From positions 1 through 64,000 of the forward strand of contig NZ_JAJNNZ010000009.1 of assembly GCF_022836845.1 (NCBI RefSeq): DNA of 64,000 bases. Reading direction: 5' to 3'. Below the pieces are notes generated by a model. It worked only from the letters and a program-made list of their open reading frames with translations. It did not search any database and was not told where the DNA came from. Positions 41,703 through 51,366 of the stretch are shown here, one piece after another (within the stretch, counting starts at the first letter, position 1; each line of letters begins with the position of its first letter). A program made the translations under genes and the position numbers. This stretch comes from Vibrio gelatinilyticus (lineage in GTDB: Bacteria > Pseudomonadota > Gammaproteobacteria > Enterobacterales > Vibrionaceae).

Positions 41703-43661
41703 TTAGGCTTTGTAGTACAAAATCGCCATAGATTGAGGAGGCTGGAGAAGCTCATCTTCAACGTGATCAGCTTGAGAAAGACCAGTAGCCGTATCACAAA
41801 TAGTCGTCCAGACCTGCTTGCGATCATTAGGTAACTTAAATCGTGCCGGTGCTTTGGTCTGATTAATCAGATACAAAAGCTCGTCACCTTCTTTGCCAAT
41901 ACCAAGGTGCAGAGCAACACTACTTAGCGAGTTCCAATCATCGTGCTCCATTAATTGACCATCGACGCGACTCCAGAATATTCGGTTGTTATTGCGCGTA
42001 TCACCGCTGAATGCACGAATAAACGGTGTCATATACGTTGCTCTTGCTTTAAGCATTTCGGCCAACCATTGCTTGAAGTCCTGTTTCGCTTCACTTGGTT
42101 GCCAGTCTAGCCAGCTGATCTCATTGTCTTGGCAATAGGCGTTGTTGTTACCTTTTTGTGTATGAGACAGTACGTCAGCAGTGAGAATGTGAGGAATACC
42201 AAACGCAAACAACAAGCTCGCCATCAAGTTGCGTTTTTGCTTTTCACGAATGGACAAAATTGCTGGGATATCAGTTTCGCCCTCCACACCATAGTTCTCT
42301 GAACGATTGTCGCCATGTCCGTCTCGATTGTTCTCACCATTTTTTTCATTGTGCTTGTGTCTATATGAGACAAGATCTTGCATGGTGAAACCATCGTGAT
42401 AGGTGATGTAATTGACGGTCAGTTTATAAGGCCAGTTTGCTGCACTGTATAAATCGCGAGATCCCATTAGCCGGGTTGCAAACTCTTTGAGGTAACCATG
42501 ATCACCACGCCAAAAGCTGCGAGTGATATCTCGGAGTCGATCATTACACTCGTTCCAGCCAAATGGAAAGTTCCCCACCTGATAGCCGTTAGGGCCAATA
42601 TCCCAGGGTTCTGCGATGAGCTTAGTCTGCTTGAGCGTAGGATCCTGAGCGACGGCTTTGAAAAATGCAGCCTCTTGGCTAAAGTGCTCGCCATTACGAC
42701 CAAGGGTGGCCGCCAGATCGAAACGAAAGCCATCGACTTTAAACTCTGTCACCCAATAGCGCAGCGTATCCATGACAAGGTTGAGTGCGGGCTGGTGGCT
42801 GAGATCAACCGTATTGCCGCAACCTGTAAAATTGGCGAAGTAATCGCCATGTCTTAGGTAGGTTTTGTTATCAAGCGCCTTGAGGTTAAACACTGGCCCG
42901 CTTTCGCCGCCTTCGGCAGTATGGTTATAAACCACATCCAAAATGACTTCTATGCCGTGTTTATGCAATTCACGAATAGCTGTCTTGAGCTCTGTTACAG
43001 CGTCACTGGTCGCATAGCGAGGATCAGGCGCCATAAACAAATAGGGGTTGTAACCCCAGTAATTGACCTTATCCATATCTAAAAGGTGAGGTTCATGCAT
43101 ACAAGCGGCAATAGGAAGCAGTTGCAAAGATGTGATGTTTTGTTCTTTGTAAAAGCGAATCATTTCATCACAGACAAGTCCAAGGTATTTGCCGCGTTGT
43201 TCGACATTGACTTCATCATTAAGTTTGGTAAGACCTTTGACATGGGTTTCAAACAACACCATGTCTTCACGCTCAATTCTAGGGTGTGTTGTATCTTGCC
43301 AATCGAAATCATCGTTAATGACCAAACATTTGGCCATTGAAAAACTCTTCTCGGCACTGAATGGCGCGATGTAGTGTAACGGGCGATCTAACGCTTTGGC
43401 GTAAGGATCAGACAGCAATGTTTCATTCCCATCACCGTCAACGACGATGTACCCGTATTTCTGTCCGGGCTTAATACCTTTTAGGTATGTGAAGCGAATA
43501 TCAGCATATCTGCCAGGTAATGGAAACGTTGTGAAGTTGTCATCGCAATCAAATAAGGCCAGCTCAATATTGTCGATATCAGGCGCATAAATGGAGAAGT
43601 TACAACCGCCTTCATCAGGTGTGGCACCTAAAGGATACGGACTAGATGGCTGTTTATTCAT
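41703..43661 (-). CDS. glgX: Glycogen debranching enzyme GlgX
   Basis: 652 residues (E. coli 657). An N-terminal CBM48 domain (YPLGATPDEGGCNFSIYAP) is followed by a GH13 barrel: DVVYNHTAEGG (region I), VDGFRFDLAAT with the nucleophile Asp (region II), KLIAEPWD with the acid Glu (region III) and TYHDGFT (region IV). It hydrolyses alpha-1,6 branches of limit dextrins. It is next to, and divergent from, the maltoporin genes, so it fits alpha-glucan use. The promoter shares the 434-base gap with lamB. Confidence 0.94.
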   Translation of the reverse strand: MNKQPSSPYPLGATPDEGGCNFSIYAPDIDNIELALFDCDDNFTTFPLPGRYADIRFTYLKGIKPGQKYGYIVVDGDGNETLLSDPYAKALDRPLHYIAPFSAEKSFSMAKCLVINDDFDWQDTTHPRIEREDMVLFETHVKGLTKLNDEVNVEQRGKYLGLVCDEMIRFYKEQNITSLQLLPIAACMHEPHLLDMDKVNYWGYNPYLFMAPDPRYATSDAVTELKTAIRELHKHGIEVILDVVYNHTAEGGESGPVFNLKALDNKTYLRHGDYFANFTGCGNTVDLSHQPALNLVMDTLRYWVTEFKVDGFRFDLAATLGRNGEHFSQEAAFFKAVAQDPTLKQTKLIAEPWDIGPNGYQVGNFPFGWNECNDRLRDITRSFWRGDHGYLKEFATRLMGSRDLYSAANWPYKLTVNYITYHDGFTMQDLVSYRHKHNEKNGENNRDGHGDNRSENYGVEGETDIPAILSIREKQKRNLMASLLFAFGIPHILTADVLSHTQKGNNNAYCQDNEISWLDWQPSEAKQDFKQWLAEMLKARATYMTPFIRAFSGDTRNNNRIFWSRVDGQLMEHDDWNSLSSVALHLGIGKEGDELLYLINQTKAPARFKLPNDRKQVWTTICDTATGLSQADHVEDELLQPPQSMAILYYKA

Positions 43662-44095
43662 ATAAGAAACTGTTCGTTATTCTTTTACTGATAAGGTATT
43701 AGCTTCTTAGTAAAAAGGTTTGTCAGCATTTGGTCAAGCTTAGATCACAGAATTTTATTTGTAATTAAATTTCATTTTATGGGGGGAATTGTTAAAAAGA
43801 GTGACACAGCTCGAGCTTTGCGCGGTGAAACATTTGTTTTATCAATCATACTCCCCCTTAAACCTGTGATCTAGACCGCTAATATGGCGTAAAGTTATTT
43901 TTCTCACCCCCTCTCATCCCCCTTGATTATAAATAGGGTGGATGAAGCACCACTCTCATCACTCCTTTAATCTCAACCTCGTTCAATTAACTCGGGACCC
44001 TAAAACCGATAATTCTGGCTTTGCTTTCGTTTGATACTGCCTTCAAACCAACGTAACGCCAATGAATATAACAATAAGTTAAACGGAGTTTTCTA
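43662..44095. promoter_or_regulatory. glgX-lamB divergent promoter with MalT-like boxes
   Basis: On the minus strand, GGGGGATGAG (43913-43922) and AGGGGGTGAG (43903-43912) lie head to tail and match the MalT box GGGGA(T/G)GAGG well. GGGTGGATGA (43936-43945) and AAGGGGGAGT (43850-43859, minus) are weaker. TGTGATCTAGA (near 43865) is a CRP half-site. MalT plus CRP control is inferred from known Vibrio/enteric maltose genes. Confidence 0.6.
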
Positions 44096-45340
44096 ATGAA
44101 AAAAGTAAGTGTAGTTGCTGCTGCAGTGGTAGGTGCTTTAACTGCTGGTCAAGCTCTTGCAAATGTGGACTTTAATGGTTACATGCGTGCAGGTATTGGT
44201 CTAAGCGAACATGGTGGTACTCAAACTACGTTCGAAAAGAACAAAGTTGGTCGTCTAGGTAATGAGAGCGATTTGTACTCAGAAGTGCAATTAGGCAAAG
44301 AAGTTTACAATGACAATGGCAAGACAATGTACCTTCAATCGATGTTTGCAATGACATCAGATGGTTCAAATGACTGGGAAGGTACTGCTGATCAAGACGC
44401 TAACTTTGCACTACGTCAATTCAACGTACAGGCGAAAGGTTTCCTAGGTTTTGCTCCAGAAGCAACATTGTGGGCAGGTAAGCGTTACTACCAACGTAAA
44501 GACATCCACATCTCAGATTTTTACTATGTAAATAATTCTGGTTCTGGTGCTGGTATCGAAAACATTGAAGCTGGCCCTGGTAAATTGTCTTTGGCCTGGG
44601 TTCGTCATGACGACGGAGTTGATGCCGGTACAGAGAACGGCAAAGTAAACATTAACTCAATCGATGTACGTTATGCGGGTATTCCTCTTTGGGAAAATGC
44701 TTCTCTAGAACTTATCGGTATGGCTGCGCTTCCAAATGAAACAGACCAGGCTGATCAAGCGATTAAAGACGCGAAAACTGGTTTTATGGGAACAGCTGAG
44801 CTAACTATGGGTCTGTCTGCTGGTTTTAACAAAACAGTTGTTCAATACGGTACAGAGGGCTACGCAGGTCACATGCAATGGTTCGGTGGCGGCGGTGGTT
44901 GGTACCCAATCAATGTTAATGAAGGTGCAACGGGTTATCGTTTGATTAACTGGGGTGTCTCTGAGCTAGGTAGCAACATTGAGTTTGGTCACCAATTAGT
45001 TTACGCGGCAGGTCAAGATGTTGGTGCTGAAGGTGATGAAAACTCGACTATCTCTGCAGTTGTTCGCCCTATGTATAAGTGGAACGACAACATGCGTACA
45101 ATTCTTGAGGCCGGTTATGCTCAAGATGACAACAATGGTAGCAAAACAACAAACAGCAAATTCACTGTTGCTCAAGCATGGTCTGCAGGCTCAAGCTTCT
45201 GGGCGCGTCCAGAACTACGTGTTTATGCATCTTACTTAAACCAAGATGGCGACGGTCAATCTGAAGGTTCATACAAGTTCAACGGTGGTAAATCACAATC
45301 TCAAATGCAGGTTGGTGTTCAAGTTGAAGCGTGGTGGTAA
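44096..45340 (+). CDS. lamB: Maltoporin LamB, copy 1
   Basis: 414 residues (E. coli 446). Signal peptide [22 protein letters not shown]. The mature start [18 protein letters not shown], the motif [20 protein letters not shown], and [45 protein letters not shown] are LamB hallmarks, and the chain ends [10 protein letters not shown] with an aromatic terminal residue. An 18-stranded trimeric porin for maltodextrins in the outer membrane. First of two tandem lamB-malM pairs. Confidence 0.95.
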   Translation: MKKVSVVAAAVVGALTAGQALANVDFNGYMRAGIGLSEHGGTQTTFEKNKVGRLGNESDLYSEVQLGKEVYNDNGKTMYLQSMFAMTSDGSNDWEGTADQDANFALRQFNVQAKGFLGFAPEATLWAGKRYYQRKDIHISDFYYVNNSGSGAGIENIEAGPGKLSLAWVRHDDGVDAGTENGKVNINSIDVRYAGIPLWENASLELIGMAALPNETDQADQAIKDAKTGFMGTAELTMGLSAGFNKTVVQYGTEGYAGHMQWFGGGGGWYPINVNEGATGYRLINWGVSELGSNIEFGHQLVYAAGQDVGAEGDENSTISAVVRPMYKWNDNMRTILEAGYAQDDNNGSKTTNSKFTVAQAWSAGSSFWARPELRVYASYLNQDGDGQSEGSYKFNGGKSQSQMQVGVQVEAWW

Positions 45341-45364
45341 ACACATCTCGTTAACTTAGTATCA

Positions 45365-45391
45365 AGTACAGCCAGCATGTCTGGCTGTACT
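45365..45391 (+). terminator. 11-bp perfect hairpin between lamB and malM (copy 1)
   Basis: AGTACAGCCAG and CTGGCTGTACT with a 5-base loop, then CATTTTTAA. It would stop or slow transcription so that less malM than lamB mRNA is made. Confidence 0.75.
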
Positions 45392-45414
45392 CATTTTTAA
45401 AGCGGAGAGTATTT

Positions 45415-46227
45415 ATGAAATTTCGATGGTTACCCATTCTTGCTGCAATTTCTTTGGCAGGGTGTTCCACACCACAAATGGTTTCTAACGATGTAGAACC
45501 CTCTCGGCAAGTAATAACGTCTATTGATAGTCTTAAGTGGTTGCAGCTAGACTTACCGGTAGATATCTCTACAACATTAAATAATAACTCTCAGGTACTG
45601 CTGCAAGACAACATAGCAAGCCCTATTACCGGGTTCGTTATTTCAGGCGAACAAGGTAGCCTTGATTTTAAAATTTCCACCTTAGTGGTCAAAGAAAAAA
45701 CGCTCTACGCCTCATCTGTCCGAGTGACGGATAATCAAGGGCGTATATTGGCAGAAAAAGCCTTTTCAGATTTCAACTACGTTGAAGCTCACATGCTTGA
45801 TCCAGACATGTATGTGACAAACTTCACCGTGATTCCTTATCTTGATTCAAAGGAACTGAATGTTGTCATTTATACCACCAATGATGATCTTGATAGCACT
45901 TCTAAAGTCACCCATCCCGCGAAGCTGTATGCCAAAGCACGAGGCAACCATGAGCCAGATATCGCTGATCCATCAATACCGCATGCTCCCTATGGGACAG
46001 TAAGAATCACGATTCAGGGTAATGATGTAGTTAACAAGAGAGTTGATAACAGCGGTGACTATACTCCTGAAGCAGCCTCAAATGAGGTTTACTACAAGTC
46101 GGCTATCGAAAAAGCGGTTGCAAATAATGACATTCCAAAAGCGCTTAGTTTGTTAGATGAAGCTAAGGCATTGAATATTGATGGTGCACAAGATGTATTT
46201 ATTAAGGCTATAAATAAAGCTAAATAA
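45415..46227 (+). CDS. malM: Maltose operon periplasmic protein MalM, copy 1
   Basis: 270 residues (E. coli 306). The signal ends in the lipobox SLAGCS, so it should be a lipoprotein. Typical MalM features are LDLPVDISTTLNNNSQVL, VVIYTTNDDLDSTSKVTHPAKLYAKARGNHEPDIADPSIPHAPYGTVRI and a C-terminal helical pair (AIEKAVANNDIPKALSLLDEAKALNIDGA). MalM is linked to maltodextrin uptake but its exact role is unclear. GGAGAG lies before the ATG. It follows lamB by 74 bases. Confidence 0.9.
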   Translation: MKFRWLPILAAISLAGCSTPQMVSNDVEPSRQVITSIDSLKWLQLDLPVDISTTLNNNSQVLLQDNIASPITGFVISGEQGSLDFKISTLVVKEKTLYASSVRVTDNQGRILAEKAFSDFNYVEAHMLDPDMYVTNFTVIPYLDSKELNVVIYTTNDDLDSTSKVTHPAKLYAKARGNHEPDIADPSIPHAPYGTVRITIQGNDVVNKRVDNSGDYTPEAASNEVYYKSAIEKAVANNDIPKALSLLDEAKALNIDGAQDVFIKAINKAK

Positions 46228-46715
46228 ATATTAGATACGTTAAATTAGATATTCTTTCTATTAATTTGTAATAAAATATTTAGTGCCAACTGCGTGGGGG
46301 AATAATAAATTTCTCCCATGTTTGTTAATAATCCGCTAACAATTATATCTTTTTCACTGTGATCCTCGTCAAGTAACCAATAGTAATTAAATTACGCAAA
46401 GTGGGGGTGTGAAATTGAACTTGCGTGATCTCTGTCTCTTTATCCTCCCATCTTTTGTATTTTGATTACATTGCAAGCTTCCACCAAAGGCATTAGTCAC
46501 ATTATAGGGATATAAGTTCCACTTGGTATGCTAGTTATTGAGTGGGTTACTCGATACTTCCTATTACCTTTTTAAATATACCCAGTTTGCTGGGTTTTTA
46601 TTTTGTCATTACTCTCCGCTCCCTATAGGAAATATACCTATATCTTCTATTTATCAATCCAACAACTGCCTTTTGGATGAGGAATAGATAAAAATAATAA
46701 GGTTTGGAGTTAATA
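46228..46715. promoter_or_regulatory. Promoter region of lamB copy 2
   Basis: 488 bases. It carries GTGGGGGAATA (about 46292), AGTGGGGGTGTG (about 46401) and, on the minus strand, ATGGGAGGAT (about 46444-46453), all resembling MalT boxes. TGTGATCCTCGTCAAG at 46358-46373 is a CRP-like site. The second pair thus seems to have its own maltose-type promoter. Confidence 0.55.
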
Positions 46716-47996
46716 ATGAAAAAAATGAATTTGGTTGCAGTCGCTGTTGCTGCTTCTCTTGCTGCTGCCCCTGCACTTTCTGTTGAGTTTTTTGGTTACT
46801 TTCGCGCTGGTACTGCGTTAAGCACCAATGGTACTGGTGATGCAAATTACGAGAAGCAAAAAGTAGGTCGTTTGGGTAACGAGAACGACAACTACTCAGA
46901 ATTTGGTTTCCGTCAGGATCTACAAACAGGTGACAAAAACTGGCGCGTAGAAGCAATGCTTAACAATGGCAACAGCGGCACCAACGCACCTAATTCAGGT
47001 GGTACGGTGGGCGTAGCGCAATTCAACGTTCAAGCAACTGGCGTACTGGGCTTTGATAAAGAAGCGACAGTTTGGGCCGGTAAACGTTACTACCAACGAA
47101 AAGATGTACACATCACCGACTTCTACTTCTTAAACACATCGGGCACCGGTGGTGGTATCGAAAACATTTCTGTCGGTAATCAAAAACTGTCTTTTGCTTT
47201 AATCGACGATACTAACTCTTCACAAGATACTGGTAAGCAATACTACGAGTTTGACTCAAAAACTGGCGAAAAAAAGCTGGTTAACGAAAAAGAAGAAGTT
47301 AAGTCTTACACCGCTGATGTGCGCCTAGCAAACATTGGCCTTTGGGAAGACGCAACACTAGAGATCGCAGGTGCTTATAACTTTGGTACCGGTACTGCGT
47401 CTGGCAACACAAACCTAAAAGCGGATGACGGCGCGTTAGTTACCGCTATTCTTCACCAAAACATGACCAGTGGTTTTAACCAGACTGTGGTTCAATACGG
47501 TAACAGCTCGTACGGTGCTCAAATGGCCGATCTCGGCAACGGTGGTAGCTTTGATCGTCGTGATGATGCTAACAACGATGCGCAAGGTGTTCGTGTTCTT
47601 AACTGGGGTGTAGTTAGCCTGAGCGAAAACTGGGAAATGGGTCACCAGTTCTTAGCTGCACGCTCAACGGATGCCGCTATCTCTTCGACAAACCGCATGA
47701 AGTCAGATCACGATCTAGTGTCTGCGGTCATCCGCCCAATGTACCAATGGACTGATTCTGTTCGCACTATCTTTGAAGCCGGTGCTTACCAAGAGAACTA
47801 CAGCAATGCCGGCAACAAGAAAGGCAGCAAGTTCACTGTGGCTCAGGCGTTCTCTATGGGAGAAGGCTTCTTTGCTCGTCCAGAAATCCGTGTATACGGT
47901 ACGTACCTAGACGATCGTTCAGACAGCGCACAACTTTCTGACAAGTCTAAGAAAAAAGAATTCTTGATGGGTGTTCAGGTTGAAGCCTGGTTCTAA
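46716..47996 (+). CDS. lamB: Maltoporin LamB, copy 2
   Basis: 426 residues from the ATG at 46716 with GGAG 8 bases upstream. Signal peptide MKKMNLVAVAVAASLAAAPALS. It shares with copy 1 the motifs [60 protein letters not shown] and the end GVQVEAWF, but the surface-loop regions differ (for example the insert QYYEFDSKTGEKKLVNEKEEVK). The differing loops point to a different range of sugars. It appears intact. Confidence 0.93.
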   Translation: MKKMNLVAVAVAASLAAAPALSVEFFGYFRAGTALSTNGTGDANYEKQKVGRLGNENDNYSEFGFRQDLQTGDKNWRVEAMLNNGNSGTNAPNSGGTVGVAQFNVQATGVLGFDKEATVWAGKRYYQRKDVHITDFYFLNTSGTGGGIENISVGNQKLSFALIDDTNSSQDTGKQYYEFDSKTGEKKLVNEKEEVKSYTADVRLANIGLWEDATLEIAGAYNFGTGTASGNTNLKADDGALVTAILHQNMTSGFNQTVVQYGNSSYGAQMADLGNGGSFDRRDDANNDAQGVRVLNWGVVSLSENWEMGHQFLAARSTDAAISSTNRMKSDHDLVSAVIRPMYQWTDSVRTIFEAGAYQENYSNAGNKKGSKFTVAQAFSMGEGFFARPEIRVYGTYLDDRSDSAQLSDKSKKKEFLMGVQVEAWF

Positions 47997-48056
47997 TCCA
48001 ATACCGTAAGATACTTTTTTAGTAACACGCAATGGATTAGCTTGCTGATCCATTTA

Positions 48057-48086
48057 GCCTCCAGGCCAAGTTATATGTCTGGAGGC
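48057..48086 (+). terminator. Hairpin between lamB and malM (copy 2)
   Basis: GCCTCCAG and CTGGAGGC form a perfect 8-bp stem with a 14-base loop, at the same relative place as the hairpin in copy 1. There is no T-run. Confidence 0.6.
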
Positions 48087-48130
48087 GTCATCCATAAGGC
48101 CGCGCACGAGCCCTTTGCTGAGGAGAAAAT

Positions 48131-48928
48131 ATGAAACTTCGAGCTTTAGTCCTATCAGGTTGTGTTTCATTAATTGGTTGTCAGGCTCCCTTAGTCCTAG
48201 AGCAAGCAGCAACGCAATCGGCAATAGGTGTTTCCAATGTGTCTATGCTAAATGTTGCGACAACAAAAATACCAGGACAAGTGCAGTTTAATATCACTGA
48301 ACGGTCTCAGGTGCTGAGCAGCAGCGATATAGATAGCCCTGTTGCGGCGATCGAGTTACCCACTGATCGTGGCGCGTTGGCCATTACCGTGACAAGCCTT
48401 ATTGATGATCATTTGTTCGCTCCTTACGTGAAGATCATGCGTAAAGATGGTTCTGTGATCGATGATTACGATTTCAATGAGTTTACTTATCTAAAGCCAA
48501 GGTTCGTTCTAGGAAATCGTTTGGAGGCGGAATTTAACTTTTTACCGCCGACAAATTCACTGCAACCGGTTATTTTGGTTATTTATACCAAACGTGAAGC
48601 GTTGAACCAAACAACCGATGTTATCCATCCCGCTCGCCTAGACGCTGAAGCGCGAGGTAACCACCTTCCTGAAGTGAAAGACATCCCGGTCCCACATGCG
48701 CTAACGGGAACCATTTCCGTCGTTGTTGATGGCGCAGCTAGCGTGAAGCCAGCTAACGCGCAACCGACACGAACTATCACACCTTCGAATAAGGCTTATT
48801 ACGAAACCGAAATTGAGAAAGCGGTTACAAACAACGACCTTAAAAAGGCCGTAGGTTTGCTTGAAGAAGCAGAAGCGCTTGGCATCGAAGGGATGCGAAC
48901 GGTTTTTAATAAAGCGGTCAATCTATAG
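48131..48928 (+). CDS. malM: MalM, copy 2
   Basis: 265 residues. Signal with lipobox SLIGCQ. It has the same layout as copy 1: NITERSQVLSSSDIDSPVAAIELP, VVIYTKREALNQTTDVIHPARLDAEARGNHLPEVKDIPVPHALTGTISV and the C-terminal helices IEKAVTNNDLKKAVGLLEEAEALGIEGM. GAGGAG precedes the ATG. Pairing with lamB copy 2 is kept, so the two-gene unit was duplicated as a whole. Confidence 0.9.
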   Translation: MKLRALVLSGCVSLIGCQAPLVLEQAATQSAIGVSNVSMLNVATTKIPGQVQFNITERSQVLSSSDIDSPVAAIELPTDRGALAITVTSLIDDHLFAPYVKIMRKDGSVIDDYDFNEFTYLKPRFVLGNRLEAEFNFLPPTNSLQPVILVIYTKREALNQTTDVIHPARLDAEARGNHLPEVKDIPVPHALTGTISVVVDGAASVKPANAQPTRTITPSNKAYYETEIEKAVTNNDLKKAVGLLEEAEALGIEGMRTVFNKAVNL

Positions 48929-49059
48929 TCAGCTTTCACATGTTTAAACAAAAAAACGGTATGCCGAGGCATAAATCGATAAGTCCATTTAATAATTGAT
49001 GTAAGCTGCCGTTAGTATAAGGAGTAGATCTCACTTTATAATCGAGTCGCTTGTTACTT

Positions 49060-50220
49060 ATGAATACGCTTGCCATCGCTATTGGTGCAACCAGTTTATC
49101 CCTTGTCCTTCTTTTCGTATGGATGCTTTCCTTGTCTATGCGAAAAAAACGGATGGATCAAGAGCGTGTCGAGCGGGAATTGGCTTTTCGTAGAACGATG
49201 GAAGCGGCTCGAAAACAAGAGCATCAAGACCGCTTAATGAAAGCGGAAAGTGGCCATATTCCAACGCTGCTCTTTTTGGCAAAAGAAGCAGAACGTAACG
49301 ACATTACGCAAGCGTTCCATTGGTACCATAAAGCCGCTCAACTCGATAATATTACCGGCATGTACGGTATTGTCAGGCTAAGCGATCGCAAACGCGAGGA
49401 CATGGTACTAAGAGAGCAGGCAAACTATTGGCGGTTATGCATTGCAGGTATAGAAGGCGACCTTAATGCTAAGTTTCAGGCAGCAAAAGCTCTGATATAT
49501 GGTCAGGGCGTTGAGCGAAATATTCCTAAAGGTATCGCTGCCGCGCAAGAAGTTGCCGAAGAGGGCAATTTAGAAGCCATGCTTTTTGTCGGTGACTGGA
49601 GTGTGTCTCCAGATAACCCTACGCCTTCGCCTCGCCAATCGACACTTTGGTTTGAAAAAGCGGCAGAGAAGAACAGTGAAGAAGGAATGACGAAGCTTGG
49701 CCTCAATCACCTTAACGGTGTTGGCGTTGAACAAGACCTTGCTCAAGGCTGCTACTGGTTAGAGCGAGCGGGTGAAAAAGGCAATGTTATCGCCATGTAC
49801 CACGCGGGTGAGGCATGGCGCGACATAGCTCCAAACGGAAATGCCATTGCGTATATCTGGCTATTTTTGGCAGCAAAATTTGGCCATGAACCCGCAATTT
49901 CAGCCAGAGACGCCGTTGGTTCGACCATTGGTGTGGATTCTGTTGTCGGACTTCAGTCTTTGGCCAAACCAATTATTAGTAAAATTTCGCAGGGTGCTGT
50001 GGTTAAGCACTCGCTGATTAGAGCGCTCAACAAGTTGTATAAGCGAGATGAGTTTTTTCCAAACCAAACGAGTCAAAACAGCGATTCGCAAGAAGTACCA
50101 GTAAAGAACCCTACTGATGCCAACGAGCCCCAAAGAGACTCTCACCCTCCAATCACAACTGAATCCTTTCAATATCAGACAGTTAGTCATGATTCGATAA
50201 ATGGCACGAAAACCCCTTAG
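49060..50220 (+). CDS. Membrane-anchored Sel1-repeat protein
   Basis: 386 residues from the ATG at 49060. One N-terminal membrane helix (~3-28), then a basic helical segment (RKKRMDQERVERELAFRRTMEAARKQEHQ), then Sel1-type repeats of about 36 residues: AFHWYHKAAQLDNITGMYGIVRL, KFQAAKALIYGQGVERNIPKGIAAAQEVAEEGN, STLWFEKAAEKNSEEGMTKLGLNHLNGVGVEQDLAQGCYWLERAGEKGNVIAMYHAG. The C-terminus is low-complexity, rich in N, S, Q, P and T. Such proteins are protein-protein adaptors. No partner is evident nearby. Confidence 0.85.
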   Translation: MNTLAIAIGATSLSLVLLFVWMLSLSMRKKRMDQERVERELAFRRTMEAARKQEHQDRLMKAESGHIPTLLFLAKEAERNDITQAFHWYHKAAQLDNITGMYGIVRLSDRKREDMVLREQANYWRLCIAGIEGDLNAKFQAAKALIYGQGVERNIPKGIAAAQEVAEEGNLEAMLFVGDWSVSPDNPTPSPRQSTLWFEKAAEKNSEEGMTKLGLNHLNGVGVEQDLAQGCYWLERAGEKGNVIAMYHAGEAWRDIAPNGNAIAYIWLFLAAKFGHEPAISARDAVGSTIGVDSVVGLQSLAKPIISKISQGAVVKHSLIRALNKLYKRDEFFPNQTSQNSDSQEVPVKNPTDANEPQRDSHPPITTESFQYQTVSHDSINGTKTP

Positions 50221-50586
50221 CGCGTCGCTCCACTGATTTCTGCCTGATTCATTGTGATCAAATAAATTGTATCATCAGCCTAGATCCAGTATTTATGAAT
50301 CATAAATGATTCATGAGGAACATTTATGATTATTTATTGTGCAATATAGAACTATTTGTTACGAAAGTGATATTAATTATGTCACTTCCATTCGCTAGTG
50401 GTTTAAAGGGATGTGATCCAGGTCACCTAATTTTTCTGGCTGACACTTCCATGACAAAGCCACAGGTGAAGAACATACTCTGACGGGAGTTTTTTGCGCA
50501 TTTGCTGAATGCTTGGCAGTGGTCATCTTATGCGTATTTTAAATCTCATACCTTCGGGTAATCCTGTTCTATACGGAGCTTTTTTC
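50221..50586. promoter_or_regulatory. KdgM-type porin promoter region
   Basis: 366 bases. It holds a perfect palindrome at 50295-50314 and a good CRP-type site, TGTGATCCAGGTCACC, at 50412-50427 (consensus TGTGA-N6-TCACA). Catabolite control of the porin is therefore likely. Confidence 0.6.
50295..50314. promoter_or_regulatory. Perfect 20-bp palindrome
   Basis: ATGAATCATAAATGATTCAT: 9-bp arms around AA. A related word, CATTTATGATT, follows about 15 bases later. It is a likely operator, but I cannot assign the regulator. Confidence 0.55.
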
Positions 50587-51300
50587 ATGAAAACTTTAAA
50601 ACTGACTCTTGCTGCTTCGCTAGTTGCAGCAGTAGCACTACCTGCAAGCGCAACGTATGTTGACGTTCGTGGCGCGTACAAAACTGAAGCAAAAACATAC
50701 GAAACGCGTGTTCGTGCTGGTTTCGACTTTGCAGAAGATTGGCAGATCCACCTTGAAGGTACTCAAGGTCACGGCGACAAACTTCTAAGCAACAACGATC
50801 ACAGCGTTGCAGCGTTTGAAACAGAGCTAAACTACAACTACGCGATCAACGACAACTTCACGTTGACTCCTGGTTTCGTTTACTGGAATGGTGCTAACCA
50901 CACTGAATACCGTCCTTACCTAAAAGCGACTTACGCAGAAGGTAACTTCTACACGGCAGCTCGTTACCGTTACCAAGCAGCAACTAACGGCGCTAACGGT
51001 CAAAAAGTAAACGACACTAACCAAGTTGACGCATGGGTTGGTTACAACGTTTCTGACTTCAACCTGGAATACAACCCAGCGTACATCAACCAAAAAGAGG
51101 GTGGCGCATACTCTAACGGTATCGGTACAGACCAAGCAGATTCTAAGTGGGAACACACGTTCCAAGTAAAATACACTGGCTTTGATAGCTGGGCGCCGTA
51201 TGTTGATTATCAGATCCTTGATAAGACGTACAACGATCGCATTACAAACGAGAACAAAACTGAAAACCGTATTCGTGCGGGTGTAACGTTTAACTTCTAA
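50587..51300 (+). CDS. KdgM/NanC-family oligosaccharide porin
   Basis: 237 residues from the ATG at 50587. Signal peptide MKTLKLTLAASLVAAVALPASA. The mature start TYVDVRGAYKTEAKTYETRVRAGFDF, the 12-strand barrel pattern and the ending ENRIRAGVTFNF fit the KdgM family, which passes acidic oligosaccharides such as oligogalacturonates or sialic acid. No uronate or sialate genes are next to it, so the ligand is open. It is very rich in Asn, Tyr and Thr, and codon use looks highly biased (GTT, GCA, AAC), suggesting strong expression. Confidence 0.85.
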   Translation: MKTLKLTLAASLVAAVALPASATYVDVRGAYKTEAKTYETRVRAGFDFAEDWQIHLEGTQGHGDKLLSNNDHSVAAFETELNYNYAINDNFTLTPGFVYWNGANHTEYRPYLKATYAEGNFYTAARYRYQAATNGANGQKVNDTNQVDAWVGYNVSDFNLEYNPAYINQKEGGAYSNGIGTDQADSKWEHTFQVKYTGFDSWAPYVDYQILDKTYNDRITNENKTENRIRAGVTFNF

Positions 51301-51328
51301 TCGTTAGACAATCAGTTTACGCAAAGTC

Positions 51329-51358
51329 AAAGGCAGCGATATTCGCTGCCTTTTCTAT
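51329..51358 (+). terminator. Rho-independent terminator of the KdgM-type porin
   Basis: AAAGGCAGCGA and TCGCTGCCTTT form a perfect 11-bp stem with a 3-base loop, followed by TTCTATTTT. The same stem sequence reappears after glmS (59681-59716). Confidence 0.9.
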
Positions 51359-51366
51359 TTTGAATA

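Noticed and set aside
41637..41834. Plus-strand frame overlapping the end of glgX
   Set aside because: It lies mostly opposite the conserved glgX tail and shows no ribosome site or recognisable motif.
37284..44762. TGATCAAG words at 37284, 44389 and 44755 as origin-type sites
   Set aside because: All are inside genes as Asp-Gln codons (GAT CAA G) and lack the TTCCGG arm.
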